Positions 21,201 to 31,590 of a stretch of DNA of 64,000 nucleotides are shown here, one piece after another. The stretch covers positions 3,060,001 to 3,124,000 of the forward strand of contig BDSL01000002.1 of NCBI GenBank assembly GCA_003116995.1, in the 5' to 3' direction. This DNA comes from Yamagishiella unicocca (Eukaryota > Chlorophyta > Chlorophyceae > Chlamydomonadales > Volvocaceae). How positions within the stretch are numbered: position 1 is the stretch's first letter; each line of letters starts with the position of its first letter. Both the position numbers and the translations under genes were made by a program. The notes under the pieces were generated by a model, which had not been told where the DNA came from, ran no database searches, and was given only the letters and a program-made list of their open reading frames with translations.

Positions 21201-22411
21201 GCAATCAGGTAAAGCGATGAATTGGACGGCTAGTTGTCGCTCCCGCAAATTTAGGAGCGAAGGATTACACGCGCGCCAGGGCATCACGACGACGCTAGGG
21301 CGGTAGTCACTTCGCACACCGGTGCAGCGATGTACCACTAGGAATGCCGAATGCCACTTTGTGCACAGAGGCGTTCTGAGTACTGTAGAAGATCATGGGC
21401 GGTAAAGAGCGGCTTCGTATCTAGGGCTGGGGGCGTCGCGTCCCACTACGACATGACATAGGGAGGAGGCCCGTGTGATTGAGACGGCATACCCAACACA
21501 GCGAACGCATGAATGGCTCTTGTCCGCAACTAAAAGAGTCCCTCCCTCCCCTGCTTGTCGCAGTTTTACGACACGTGGGACGAGGACTACTCAAGCGCTT
21601 TGGGGTACATGGGGCCGTCCGTTATCATCCCTAAAGGCAAGGCGCCTGCACTCGGCGACCCGGAATCGTGAATCCAGTTACGCAATCCGGAACCGATTCC
21701 CCTTCTTTTTGTTGGATATAAGTGTATGCCTGAGCAGCTGCGGCGTCAGGACCTCTGGCGGCTCAGTGAACGACTGATGCTTAGTGCTGTCGAGACAAAC
21801 TGCGGGGTCGGCTGCTAGTCCACACCAGTGTCTTTGCCGGCATCTTTACGAGCCCCCTCGGCTCCCCTCCCTTAGTATGTTAATTGTCCTCGCATACGGT
21901 ACTGTGGACTTGTTCGGTGCTACGTTCGCCTCCAGCGCGCCTTGTTTCCCAGGCCTCCACATACCGTAGCGGCACTAGCATGTAGAGGACACCCAGTGTT
22001 TGCTGCCTTGGTTGCGTTACAGGTACGGTGCCGGCGGACCCGGGGCTCTTCCGGCCGTCGAGCTACACGCACTGGGTGACGATTGTGGGCGGCGCTGAGG
22101 AGAACTTGTACTCCGTCCAGGACATGCAAATGAAGGTACGTGGTCCGAATCCCAGCTTGCAAGCTAGTTGGTGTCGCTAATTACGGCTGCAGCTTTGGAC
22201 GCATAAGGCGCGAGTTTGAACCTGTCCCGCCCCGACCTGCCCCGACCTGCCCCGACCTGCTCCGACCTGCCCCGACCTGCTCCGACCTGCCCCGACCTGC
22301 CCCGACCTGCCTCAATCCGTCCCATCCCTCGTGCCATTGACGCAGGTCTCCACAAAGCCCTGCCCTACCGGGTACCTAGTATCCGTGTTCTGCGCTTTTG
22401 CAGCTTCTTAG
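18275..22411 (+). CDS. Secreted Pro-rich protein with canonical SRCR plus divergent SRCR-like module (copy 2)
   Basis: Ten exons: 18275-18359, 18524-19000, 19126-19280, 19512-19597, 20163-20335, 20665-20709, 20970-21208, 21564-21636, 22023-22135 and 22346-22411 (TAG), 503 residues. Exon 1 encodes a signal peptide (NLVMLAAAVFS), exon 2 a 159-residue Pro-rich stalk (PPSPPPRPPPRSPKP). Exons 3-5 give a recognisable SRCR domain: NGIRLARG, GRLEASV, WAPLCDDG, TFCRLLGYGFG, then KLTCFEW, IQISCTVG and ALQCSG. Exon 6 is a short APPPPRPP linker. Exons 7-10 are the family's divergent module: RVELLVNESTDGRTGAPVWA, then SCNQ, FYDTWDEDYSSALGYMG, YTHWVTIVGG, and VSTKPCPTGYLVSVFC. Intron 8 uses a GC donor (AAAG|GCAAGG). 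Probably an extracellular-matrix or surface recognition protein; ligand unknown. The exon 5 join is supported by frame and domain continuity only. Confidence 0.82.
22220..22318 (+). repeat. 10-bp minisatellite in intron 9 of copy 2
   Basis: About nine head-to-tail copies of CCCGACCTGC or CTCCGACCTG lie between exon 9 and exon 10. The run is pyrimidine-rich on the coding strand and could serve as an extended polypyrimidine tract. Confidence 0.9.
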
Positions 22412-24209
22412 CTAGGACTCCATTCGAACGAATGTCTGTCAGCGTCTTATAGACATTTCTTTGATTCAGACACGTTTCACTTGTTGCAGCGATGGCGCAA
22501 GGCATCGCGTGCAGTTAGACACCATAATAGGAACTCGCCTGATTGATGTTATTCTGTGTAGGATCAGGGTGTTTCACGAGCACAAACCCGGGCCGGCGGG
22601 CCCGTTAGGAGCCGCATGGTGGCGCCAACCTGGGGGGTTGCTGTCCTAGCCGAATTAGGAGGCCAGTCGTCCCGTCGTATGCCAAGTCGGAACGTTGTGA
22701 GGCGTGGCACCTAGCGCTGGCAGATTATTGCCATTGTGCTTCACCCGTGAGCAGTTGTCGCACGGCCGTGTGACACGCTTTCACCCTGCTTCGCAGTGGC
22801 GCCCAGACGAGTCCGTTGTAGCCTAATACGCCCGACTGTGGTGTCCGGGAGGCCGGCAGTTGGGCTTGGTGTGAAGAAGGTTGGCCCGCTCGGAGCGAGC
22901 ACGGAGTTTCGCAGGTTGCCCAAGACTGACGCAGCGCGCGCGCATTCCCGTTGCGGTTGCTATACAGAACTGGCTAGGCAGGAGTGACGTATTCAAGCGG
23001 CTGGTTGCTGCGTGGATGTTGCGTTCGTGCAGGGACGGAGGGCGCGTGTGGTACACGCGAGTAAAGATTTCAGCGTCAGTCGTTCGCACCTACCGGTGAC
23101 GTGCAGTAGGGTCCCTTTCGGAGCCCACTCTTACCATGCGGTTCATACTGCGTGTTGCATTGATGCGACAGTTGCGGCGACAATATTTACTCAGTCGTAC
23201 GCCCCGTTGTTGTCTCGTGGACGTGAAATATCCTAGGCGGCAACCGTAGTCATACACGTTACGGAAACTGGTCGCACGCAGTCAACCGATAGGGTCCGGC
23301 AGGGGGCCAGAGGTCTCCCCTGGTCCGGCCTTCCAAGGGGTACGGCGCAGCCTGCTGGAAGACGCCGGCGCGTGGTACCCCTGGCTTGTACGGCACTGCG
23401 ATACATTCATTCGAAGGTTGTAAAACACGCATCCTCCTAATTCTTTCCAAGCACCGGTTCGAGTTGGCAGGCTCTGAGCAACATGCGTTAACAGCGCTGA
23501 CAAACGGTACCGTACCGACAATGAGTAACACGGGCAAGGTAGTTGGCTGTAACTGATTAGTGCGGGGCCCAGACTGGGGGGTACAGCCCTCGGGCGCATC
23601 GCCTGACACGGGAAGAGACGCAGGAAGCAAACGAAAAGTACCGGTATGTCATCGTACTACCGGTGACATACCGGTAGTACTAGCCACAATGTCACGCGAG
23701 GGCAAGAACCCAACTCGCCCGTAAGCAGACCATCTGAGAGGTCCTTGTCTCAGTAGATTTATTGAGTAGTCGTGAGTTACCTAGTAGGTAGGCATCAAAA
23801 TGGGGTTTTAGGGTTTAGAAGTGATAAATCACGGCGCCCCCATCGCCCTCAACTCGGTCATCTTGCCACGCAGTACAACGAAACGAAAGCTTGGTGCGTT
23901 GGCACTATGTCTTGGCAACCACACCTCGGTGCATACATATCTTGGTTGCAGTCTCACGTTGTCTGGCATTGTCCGGAGACCCCAAACAGTGGACCTGACG
24001 TGGGACCCGACGTGAACAATCATGCCCCATTCCCATCCTCAGTTAAGCACACCGAGCCCTATGCTCTCTCGACTCCTGGTCAATAAACGCCCTCACCCAT
24101 CGCACTCGCCCATCCAGTTTGGATGCAGCTGGGTGCAGACTGCACGCCATTTGCAGCTTGTAGAATGGGACCAACTTCCACCCACGTAGCTACAGAGTTA
24201 TCCACGCAT
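22412..24209. other. Spacer between convergent SRCR-like genes
   Basis: This lies between the 3' ends of copy 2 (+) and copy 3 (-). No gene recognised. It holds the hairpin at 23637-23682. Small ORFs at 22796-23240 and 23772-24086 have no motif and no plausible partner exons. Confidence 0.45.
23637..23682. repeat. Imperfect inverted repeat rich in ACCGGT
   Basis: TACCGGTATGTCA and its complement TGACATACCGGTA flank a 12-base loop that itself contains ACCGG. Outer AGTAC/GTACT extends the symmetry with a 3-base bulge. It sits between two convergent genes, where it could act in 3'-end formation or be a small mobile-element relic. Confidence 0.8.
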
Positions 24210-26599
24210 TCAATTACATAGCACATGTACGCAGTCAGTATTACACCCAGCATTTGGTCGCCGCCACTACGCGTCAACCTCCAACTGGGCCGCAAAGCGC
24301 GCAGCCCTAAAGCACGGCCATAGGGGTATACATCCCGAGATAAGTTCGCATTGCCACTGGCCCTTCTTTGCGAGATGTCCGCACCCCCCCGGACGCAACG
24401 TCATGACATATGTGCCGTGCAGCATCGTACCAGCCTAAGGTTGAAACCGCACATACGTGTACCCTTCTGTTTTCGTGTTCGTCGTAGCAACAGTTCAAGA
24501 CCTAAAAAACGAAAAAGTAGCACTGGAGGGCAAGCAGGTAGCCAGATGTGCAAGGCGTTGTCGAGACCTGCAAGGGTCAGCAAAGCAAAGAGATAGGAGA
24601 TTGTATATCGGTGCTTTTTTAACTTGCTCGGAGAGTCGCAGTCACTGATAGTCCGACGCATGTAAGGAGAGTTTCAATAAAGAGCAAAGAGCACGTGCCG
24701 TACCGCGTACGAGCTGCGAAACAGACGCAGCAAGGTAAATCTGCAGTTCCATGAGTAACGTCCCTTACGCTCTGGACTAAGCGACAGCATTGCTCAATGT
24801 AAAGCCATCCACTGGGTATCGCGCACTTTCAAGGTAAAGTCCTGCAGAGACGATTGGGTCATCGATCCCGACGAGTCGTAGCCCTCAATCGTCACCCAGT
24901 GCGTGTACTTGGAGGCATCAAAGGTCTTCCCTCCGCCCGTTCCTGCATGCAGCGCCAATACTTAGCCAGCGAATGAAGCAAGTGCACACGAAGACTTAGC
25001 TTGTCGATAAGTACGACGTAAGGCTGGGTATAAGTGATGGGTGCAGGCGCGCTTCTGCGCACGCAGACCCGTGCATGGATGCTTTTTTGGTTACAGACGG
25101 TCAACGACGTAACATGACGGTCACGCCTGGTGCAAAGCTGGCACACAAGGAGTTTTGGGGGTTTGGCCGAGCGATCCCATATAGAACCCCATGGCTTAAT
25201 TTATTGACACGTTCTCAGATGTGGTTACGCGTCAACACTGCTGCAAGTCCGAAGATAGATGTCTGACTGGTCGACGACAACTTACCTGTTAGTGGTGTAC
25301 TGGGGATGGCAATCGGATCGCGGTCGATAGCACCCGGCCCTAGCATGGTCGTGGTCGCCACCCACTCCGGATCATAGTACTGCGGCGACGACAGAACAGC
25401 CGGACCGGAAAATGGGCGTTAAACTGACGGAAAGGAACCATCGGAGGCAAAAGCCCCTTGCTTTCGTACATATCCTACCACCACTGCAGTAATTACCTGA
25501 TTGCAAGCAAGCAGAGCCAAAGCTCGCAGCGTAGGTCCGTCGTCTTCATCGCTTTCGGAGTCGGGGGCTGAGTAGCAAAGCGGCGCCCAAACAGAAGCAC
25601 CACTATGCCCGTCTACGGACGCGTTTACCATCAGTTCCACACGAGAAGACTTGAGGCACTCCCCTCCGCCAGGGCAAAGATTTGATTCAATACTGCTGAG
25701 GTTCATATACGCATCTCCAATAATGCGAATAGCTCCAGACATGTCGGGTGGCGGTGGTGATGGCGGCGGAGATGGCGGCATAGGCATTAGCGGCGGCGAT
25801 GGCGGCGGTGGCGATGGTGGCAGCGGTGACGGCTGTGGCGACGGGGGCGGCGATGGGGGCGGCGGCGGCGATGGGGGCGGTGGTGACGGCGGTGGCGACG
25901 GTGGCCGCGGTGACGGCGGCGCGCCTGCAGACGGACATAGCGAGCTCAATGCGTGACGTATCATGGGCCATTTGCTCATCAGCTTTGGGAATACCAGGAT
26001 TTTACCCCAGCTGCCAGTGTTGGGCTGGTAACTGGGGCAAGCTGTCTAGTAGTAGTGCACGTTTCAGTGAGCTAGGGCACTCACGGCGTGGCGGTGGACG
26101 GGGCGACAGGCGCGGCGGTGGAAGTTTTGGGGCGGGTCGACGCCCAGGCGGCGGCTTGTACTTGCGTGCTGGTGGTGGCGACGACTTGCCCTCGGCACCT
26201 GGCGCTGGAAGACGGTGTACAACACACGCGGATACGCGCGGGTGGAGGGGAGGATTGTTTGGTTGCAGGATAACGGAGAACCACTGTAACCGTCTCCAAA
26301 ATAAGCCAAGCCGTAAACCCCTCGCTCCTTGATGCCTTTCGGGCGTTTCAGCTGCAACGAATGAACTGTATCGTGGTGCACGTATGGACACTCTGCATTG
26401 AACTGAACTACTCTCGCGACTTCACGCATCCGCGCAAACCCAGACCAGAACCGCACTTACCGAGACCCACTGATAAGAGAAGGTACACAAAAAGACAGGA
26501 GAAAACACGTATGTCCTTCAGCCTCGGCTTGTTGCAGTTGACGCCGAAGGGCTTGGCGATGTCAACTACTGCAGGCCCCGCCATCTCCGCCATGGCCAC
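24210..26599 (-). CDS. Secreted Pro-rich protein with divergent SRCR-like module (copy 3)
   Basis: Minus-strand exons in order: 26599-26461 (hydrophobic signal segment FSCLFVYLLLSVGLG), 26204-26085 and 25924-25497 (two Pro-rich exons, the second running into the module), 25379-25286, 24942-24827, and tentatively 24266-24210 (TGA). With the last exon the product is 317 residues. Module landmarks are AIRIIGDAY, SRVELMVNASVDGHSGASVW, LLACNQ at the exon end, YYDPEW, and KYTHWVTIEGYD. The intron phases equal those of copies 1 and 2. The final exon is the weak point: it has the right length (57 nt, as in copy 1), phase and a CNTDCVHVLCN ending, but lacks the TKPC motif and has a poor acceptor. Compared with copy 1, the 1-1 Pro-rich exon is doubled. 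Probably extracellular. Confidence 0.7.
25735..25924 (-). repeat. Pro/Ser coding repeat in copy 3
   Basis: Minus-strand CCxCCxTCG-type repeats encode about 55 residues of PPSPPPP blocks. The opposite strand is an equally open GGDGGGDGG frame, which is a shadow. Confidence 0.85.
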
Positions 26600-27914
26600 A
26601 GCTTAGGACTGCCAAAATATTTGCTAGTAACTCAGCGAGCGCAGCGAACCCGACGAACACAATGATCGTCCGCAAGACACGGCGGTAGCCTGCGCGTCGG
26701 AAATGAAAGATGCCACTGACGCCGTTGACGATAAAAAATGGCACGTTTATTCACAATCTTCAACGGCACATAGATGGAATTTTTTTATACAGTTCGCGAC
26801 TCGAGTCGAAAGACGACTCATTCCGGAACACACGAATTGCACACAGATGTGCAAGTGCATCAAGTCTCACCTGCACCTATGTGTATCAGCCCTGGTGACC
26901 AAGCAGTGCAAGGTACAAGGGGTCCTTCGCCACCCTTACCGAACCAGCAGTAGCTTTCCGCTCTAACGCATATGGGATCGCAATCGGGTGCTTTAAAACA
27001 TGTTAAATTGGCCGACTGACTTGGCTCGTATCCGTGCAGCCTCTGGGCCCGCCGTAACATATATCGTACGTGCATCTCTTAATATCAAAGAGCCCTCAAG
27101 TGCAATCCAACACAGTACACAAACGCCACGCGCGAGCTCGACATGTAGCAAATCCACTTGAAGCCGTCCGAACAGTGCGGGCAAATCAACTTCAATCAAA
27201 GGTTCAAATTGCACCGATGCCATTGATATGAAGTGTGCACTTGCCGTTTTGGGTAAACTTCAATTTCCGAGCTTAAAAAGGAAGCGCCTTTTAGGGCGCG
27301 ATAGGAACGCAGTCCAACGTTCGTGTGCGGCATTCGCACCGGCGCATTCGGCACTGTAAGTGACAGCACCAAACTTCTGGGCCATAGCTCATGCATGTTC
27401 CTTGTCGGTTCTTCCCATCCGTGAGAGTTTGTAGTTGGCCCTATACGAAACGCCGTGCTGTTTGGCGGGCGGGCTCGACACTAGCTTACCCTACCCGCAT
27501 GGCGCGCATCAGCATACGTGTGCAAGTCACGAGCAATATCTGCCAAACGCGCGATAATAATTGTAAGCCGTTGATGCATCTCGAACATATTGACAACCCT
27601 GGAACTAACCGGTCGCCGCGACTATAAACCTGGGCACGTGGCGCAACCTGTCCAGATAAGTATGCGTGAAGAAGATCGTATATTTGCTCTTAGATGCGTC
27701 ATAAAAATGTTTGATTGATATGCAATGGAAATGACTGTTGAGGCTTACCACGTGTGGACGGCTTAGGCGAAATCATGGTATTAATTTGTTGTTACTGGTA
27801 TTTAGTACATAATCCGCTTTTGCAGCGACTTTACCAAGCTTATCTGGCGGACTCTAATCGAGCGTGTCGCACGCCGGGGACCAGAACCCAACAGTGGAAA
27901 CAGCATAAGGCTTC
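26600..27914. other. Spacer between divergent genes
   Basis: This lies between the 5' end of copy 3 (-) and the leucine-rich ORF (+), so it should contain two promoters. No TATA-like element or known motif stands out. Only short ORFs without features. Confidence 0.45.
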
Positions 27915-30065
27915 ATGGACCAGTCACCTTCGCAAGTGCGGAGGACAACGCGGTCGGACGGCTGCGCAACCGGAACACCAGCGCAGCCTGCAGACCCAGA
28001 GTTTATCGCAGTTCTCCAGGCGGCTCCAACTATCTGGGAATACCTCATACCTGCTGACGCAACACGTTTGAGGTCAACATGTCGGCTGGCGCAGAGCCAG
28101 TATGTCGTGTGGTGCCGTCGGCTTTACGTCCGGCGGCTCGTCCTACAACAACCGGAAGGCAAGGGTCCCAAGGGATCCAGAGTCAATGCAGCCAGAGAGG
28201 CAGAAGTACAACGAGCAGTGCAGGGCATCGAGGCGTTGTGTAAACGAGGCTATCGTCCGCGGGATGTGGAAATTGTGTGCGACTGGTTATTCCTTGGCGG
28301 CCTGCTGATCCAGCCCCTCTCTCAGGCATTTGGTGCTAGCATCGCTACTCTGTCTCTCCAGCTGCTCTTGGGAGGCTCCGGGGCCTCCACCCTCGGCCTG
28401 CCAACCTCGCCCGCCGACTGGGCTGCCAGTGTTGCCGCCGCGCTGCCCTCCCTGGACTCACTCTCTATCCACCTAGACAACCAGGAGGAAGAGAAGGCTG
28501 CCGAGCCGCTGCTGGTGGCACTCGCTCCTCGCCTGCGCTCCCTGTCGGTCAATTGCTCCTGGCCTGACCGGCTGCCGGACGGGGTGAAGGCATGCACCTC
28601 CCTGGAGCGCCTGTCGATGCGTACCAACGACACTATTGATGACGAACCCTCGTTGGATTTGCACGGTGCCTCCCAGTCGATCAGTGACATCGCGAGGCTG
28701 ACCTCATTGCGCTCCCTGGAGCTAACCTCGGACTTCGAAGGTGTACTTCCCGGCATCAAAGACCCCGGTGTTCAGCTTGGCCCCCTGCGAGAGCTGACGG
28801 GTCTTTCGCGCCTGGTGCTCACCTTACCAAAGCAAAGTGACATGTATTGCGATGCTCCCGATAGCATTGACGAGGTGGGCCAGTTCCTCTGGTTTTGTTG
28901 GCCAGTGGCTCAGCTTGTGGCCCGCATGCGCGATCTGGCGGAGCTGGCGGTCCCTGTGTCGAACATCAGCGCAGAGGACTGTGTCCAGCTGGCATCTATG
29001 ACCGCCCTCACGCGCTTGTGCTGCCAAGCAATTGCAACGCCGCCGCCGGGCCGCTGTGGCTCGGGAGCTGTGGGGGATATGGACTCAGCCGGCGGCAGCG
29101 ACGACAAAGACGGCAGCCCCACCGCCGCCGCTGGACCCATTGCCGGCGGTAACGGCGACGGAGATGGTGCCCTCGCCAATAGAAGTGGTGGGGCGGCCAG
29201 CGGGAGTGGCGGTTGCGGCGGTGGAGGGGGCGGAGCTGCCGAGGTACCGGCGGTACCGCTGCCGCCCAATCTGAAAGAGCTGCAGGTCAGCTGCAAGCTC
29301 CCCACTCTCCACATGGCAGCATCCCTGGCGGCGCACCCTAGCAAGCCCAGGCTGGCCCTGGATGGCGTGGCCTACTTGAGCGTAGGGTTGAGCGCGCGGC
29401 TGACGCTGCTGGGTGGCTCGGCCGTGAGTCACGACAGCGCGCTGCCCAACCATGAGGGTGTCGTTGCGCCCTGGCTTGCTGCGGTGGCGGCGCAAGGGGC
29501 TCGCTTCATTGCTGATTCTGCAAGGAACACGTATGGGCCGGAGGCTGCTGGCACGCTGCGCGGTGGCCGCCGCGCGGGTTGGCTGAACCACGTGGACATC
29601 AGCGAGCTTGCAGTGTACGAAGGGTACGACGCTGCAGGGAGGGCGGAAGATACCTTGCGCGACGCTGGCGACTTTCACGGCAATGGAGATTATGACAGTG
29701 ACGGTTACGGTGGCGACCTGCACGACGGGCTGCGACGATGTCGGTACTCCCAGCATTCAGGAAGGCGACCTCGCTTCGATATCGCGGCCGCAAGGCAGGA
29801 GAAAGTCCAGGGGCCACACGCCGAATGGCTGGCGGCCCTGGCACCGCTGGGAAGCGCCGTCACGAAATTATCAATGGTCGACGTGGCACTGTCGCCGGGA
29901 GACATGCGCGCGCTGGTTTCGGCCTGCCCGCATATTACCAGCGTACAGACCGGCCAACAGGAGGACCACTCTGAGCTGCTACGCATCCAGGGCAGATCAG
30001 AGCCCGGCCCCCGGCCCCGCCAAGGCGGGGGCCAAAAGTGGGGCCGACGCGGGGGCTATCGCTGA
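27915..30065 (+). CDS. Intronless leucine-rich-repeat protein with degenerate F-box-like N-terminus
   Basis: A 716-codon open frame with no need for introns, which is unusual in this locus. Residues ~25-75 (VLQAAPTIWEYLIPADATRL, then RSTCRLAQS) resemble a degenerate F-box-like start common in large volvocine LRR families. Residues ~130-395 carry irregular leucine-rich repeats (SIATLSLQLLLGG, PRLRSLSVNCSW, TSLERLSMRTN, TSLRSLELTSD, TGLSRLVLTLP, TALTRLCCQ). A Gly/Ala/Asp-rich linker follows (~400-450), then further LRR-like segments (PNLKELQVSCKLPTLHMA; KLSMVDVALS) and a basic, Gly/Pro-rich tail ending GGYR. Such proteins may be substrate receptors of SCF ubiquitin ligases or structural scaffolds; no specific function can be assigned. 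The ATG at 27915 is the first in frame. Confidence 0.65.
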   Translation: MDQSPSQVRRTTRSDGCATGTPAQPADPEFIAVLQAAPTIWEYLIPADATRLRSTCRLAQSQYVVWCRRLYVRRLVLQQPEGKGPKGSRVNAAREAEVQRAVQGIEALCKRGYRPRDVEIVCDWLFLGGLLIQPLSQAFGASIATLSLQLLLGGSGASTLGLPTSPADWAASVAAALPSLDSLSIHLDNQEEEKAAEPLLVALAPRLRSLSVNCSWPDRLPDGVKACTSLERLSMRTNDTIDDEPSLDLHGASQSISDIARLTSLRSLELTSDFEGVLPGIKDPGVQLGPLRELTGLSRLVLTLPKQSDMYCDAPDSIDEVGQFLWFCWPVAQLVARMRDLAELAVPVSNISAEDCVQLASMTALTRLCCQAIATPPPGRCGSGAVGDMDSAGGSDDKDGSPTAAAGPIAGGNGDGDGALANRSGGAASGSGGCGGGGGGAAEVPAVPLPPNLKELQVSCKLPTLHMAASLAAHPSKPRLALDGVAYLSVGLSARLTLLGGSAVSHDSALPNHEGVVAPWLAAVAAQGARFIADSARNTYGPEAAGTLRGGRRAGWLNHVDISELAVYEGYDAAGRAEDTLRDAGDFHGNGDYDSDGYGGDLHDGLRRCRYSQHSGRRPRFDIAAARQEKVQGPHAEWLAALAPLGSAVTKLSMVDVALSPGDMRALVSACPHITSVQTGQQEDHSELLRIQGRSEPGPRPRQGGGQKWGRRGGYR

Positions 30066-30774
30066 CCGATGTTTATGGAGCTCTTACCATGTTTGCTGCC
30101 CATAAAAGCGTGACTTTCGGAGCTAGATGAAAATATGTTTTGTTAGGAGCATTGTCGATCGGTAGCCGCTTCATCTTCTGAATGGGAGGGAGGGCGTGCA
30201 AGCGGGCGAGGCGGGGAGGCAGCCTCAGGCGGGCGACTTGGCTGGTTTCGAAGTATGCACGGGCGAGCCCTCCCTAGAGGCGAGGACCTGCAGCCGGGGC
30301 AAGACCTCCGGTAGCGGCCGTGGGTCTAAGGCCAAATGTGTTGGACATGTCGCAAGGGGTTAGGAAATTGCTTTGATGGCGGGCTTCAATGGACTGCACG
30401 CTCGGGTTAAAACTCCGTTGGGATGACGGGCAGTATGACGCAGTAACCTGCGTCAATGGTCTGCCTTGTGAGCAAGGCAGGGTTAAGTGCCTTGAGGAAG
30501 CTTACGAGTGCCATAACACGGACAGCCGCAACAGCGAGAGCGCTTAAGCACGAGCTGGTGTTGCGATATGTTGTACTGTCGTAATATCGTCAAGAATGCA
30601 TTGGAATTTCGCACCTTCTGCAAATGAACACACGCACGTTGCGGAAATACACACGCACGTTGCGAGAAGTAAACACACGCGCCGTACGCTCCGATATATG
30701 CCGTACACTCAGCCGGCTTATGCAATGCGCAACGTGGCCTTAACGCAGTTCATTGGCGTCGTACGCCGAGTAGG
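30066..30774. other. 3' flank of the leucine-rich ORF
   Basis: No gene. It contains a small hairpin at 30464-30481 (CTGCCTTG...CAAGGCAG) and a duplicated CACACGCACGTTGCG at about 30629-30665. Confidence 0.5.
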
Positions 30775-31590
30775 GCTAGCGAGGTTACCGTTTACGTATC
30801 CGAGCTGGGTCCTGGAGACGGCATCGACTGTAGCGAACCCTCGCGTCCTATGGCGCTGGTGCACGTGTCGGCGGGTGGGCTCACTGGTCCTTCCGTTCGG
30901 GCGCCACTTCATATCCCGGAAGGACACAATCATTATGCACAGCGGTTGGGTTCACAACAGCTAGCACTACATGTAACCAGGTCGGTTCTGGGCATGCTGT
31001 GCATTGCAGTTGCGTGTGGCAATGAAGGCATTTTGTGTGGACAGTAGCATATTAGGAGTAAAAGAACATTGTTATCCACATCCGCACGATGGCACATACG
31101 ATTGTACGGCTGTGCGCGAAGATGATGATTCGTCTGCCTTGTAGCTCCACTATGACGATTGGGGGATGAATGGCATCATAAAATCATGAGGATCTTCTAT
31201 CCTGCCTCCATCCCTGAAGGTACGGGCGAAGGGTTGGCGCCGCTGCGAATAAAAAGGTTGCGTGCGTACTTCTGGGCGTCGACAACGCCAACTTCCTGTC
31301 CGTTACTTGGAGCTTGCTTCCCGCCAGTACTTGGAGCTGCCTTGCTCGTGGCTGCTGATGCAGGTCCAGGTGGGACGGATGCCGGCTGGAACTAACCCTA
31401 CTCGGTGACGGTTATGAGCAGAGGGAGTGGCCTGCACACGGTTCAGTCGATGGAGCTGGTGGTACGTGACGCGGCACACATGGAGGGCATGGGGCTTTCA
31501 GCGGCAGGGACAGCCATGATGCGCTTGAGTGCCTGTCTTACCAGCGAGGCGTGTGTAGAAATCCAGGCGATAAACTTAGCTGCTAACTGA
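30775..31590 (+). pseudogene. Decayed SRCR-like gene copy with in-frame stops
   Basis: All four exons of the divergent SRCR-like module can be traced. Exon A (30775-about 30982) reads GIDCSEPSRPMALVHVSAGG and then LTGPSVRAPL, matching FDCSPWSRVELLVNESTDGR and TGAPVWAPLC of copy 2, with the key Cys replaced by His. Exon B (about 31145-31219) reads HYDDWGMNGIIKS, a stop, then GSSILPPSLK. Exon C (31364-31461) is 98 nt, exactly the length of the copy 1 exon, and reads GPGGTDAGWN, a stop, then PYSVTVMSRGSGLHTVQSM. The last exon ends near 31590 (LTSEACVEIQAINLAAN). No signal or Pro-rich exon was found upstream. Two in-frame stops and loss of conserved residues mark it as a pseudogene. Confidence 0.65.

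Noticed and set aside
25651..25956. Gly/Asp-rich + strand ORF (GGDGGGDGG)
   Set aside because: Exact antisense of the Pro-rich exon of copy 3, whose splice sites and module support the minus strand.
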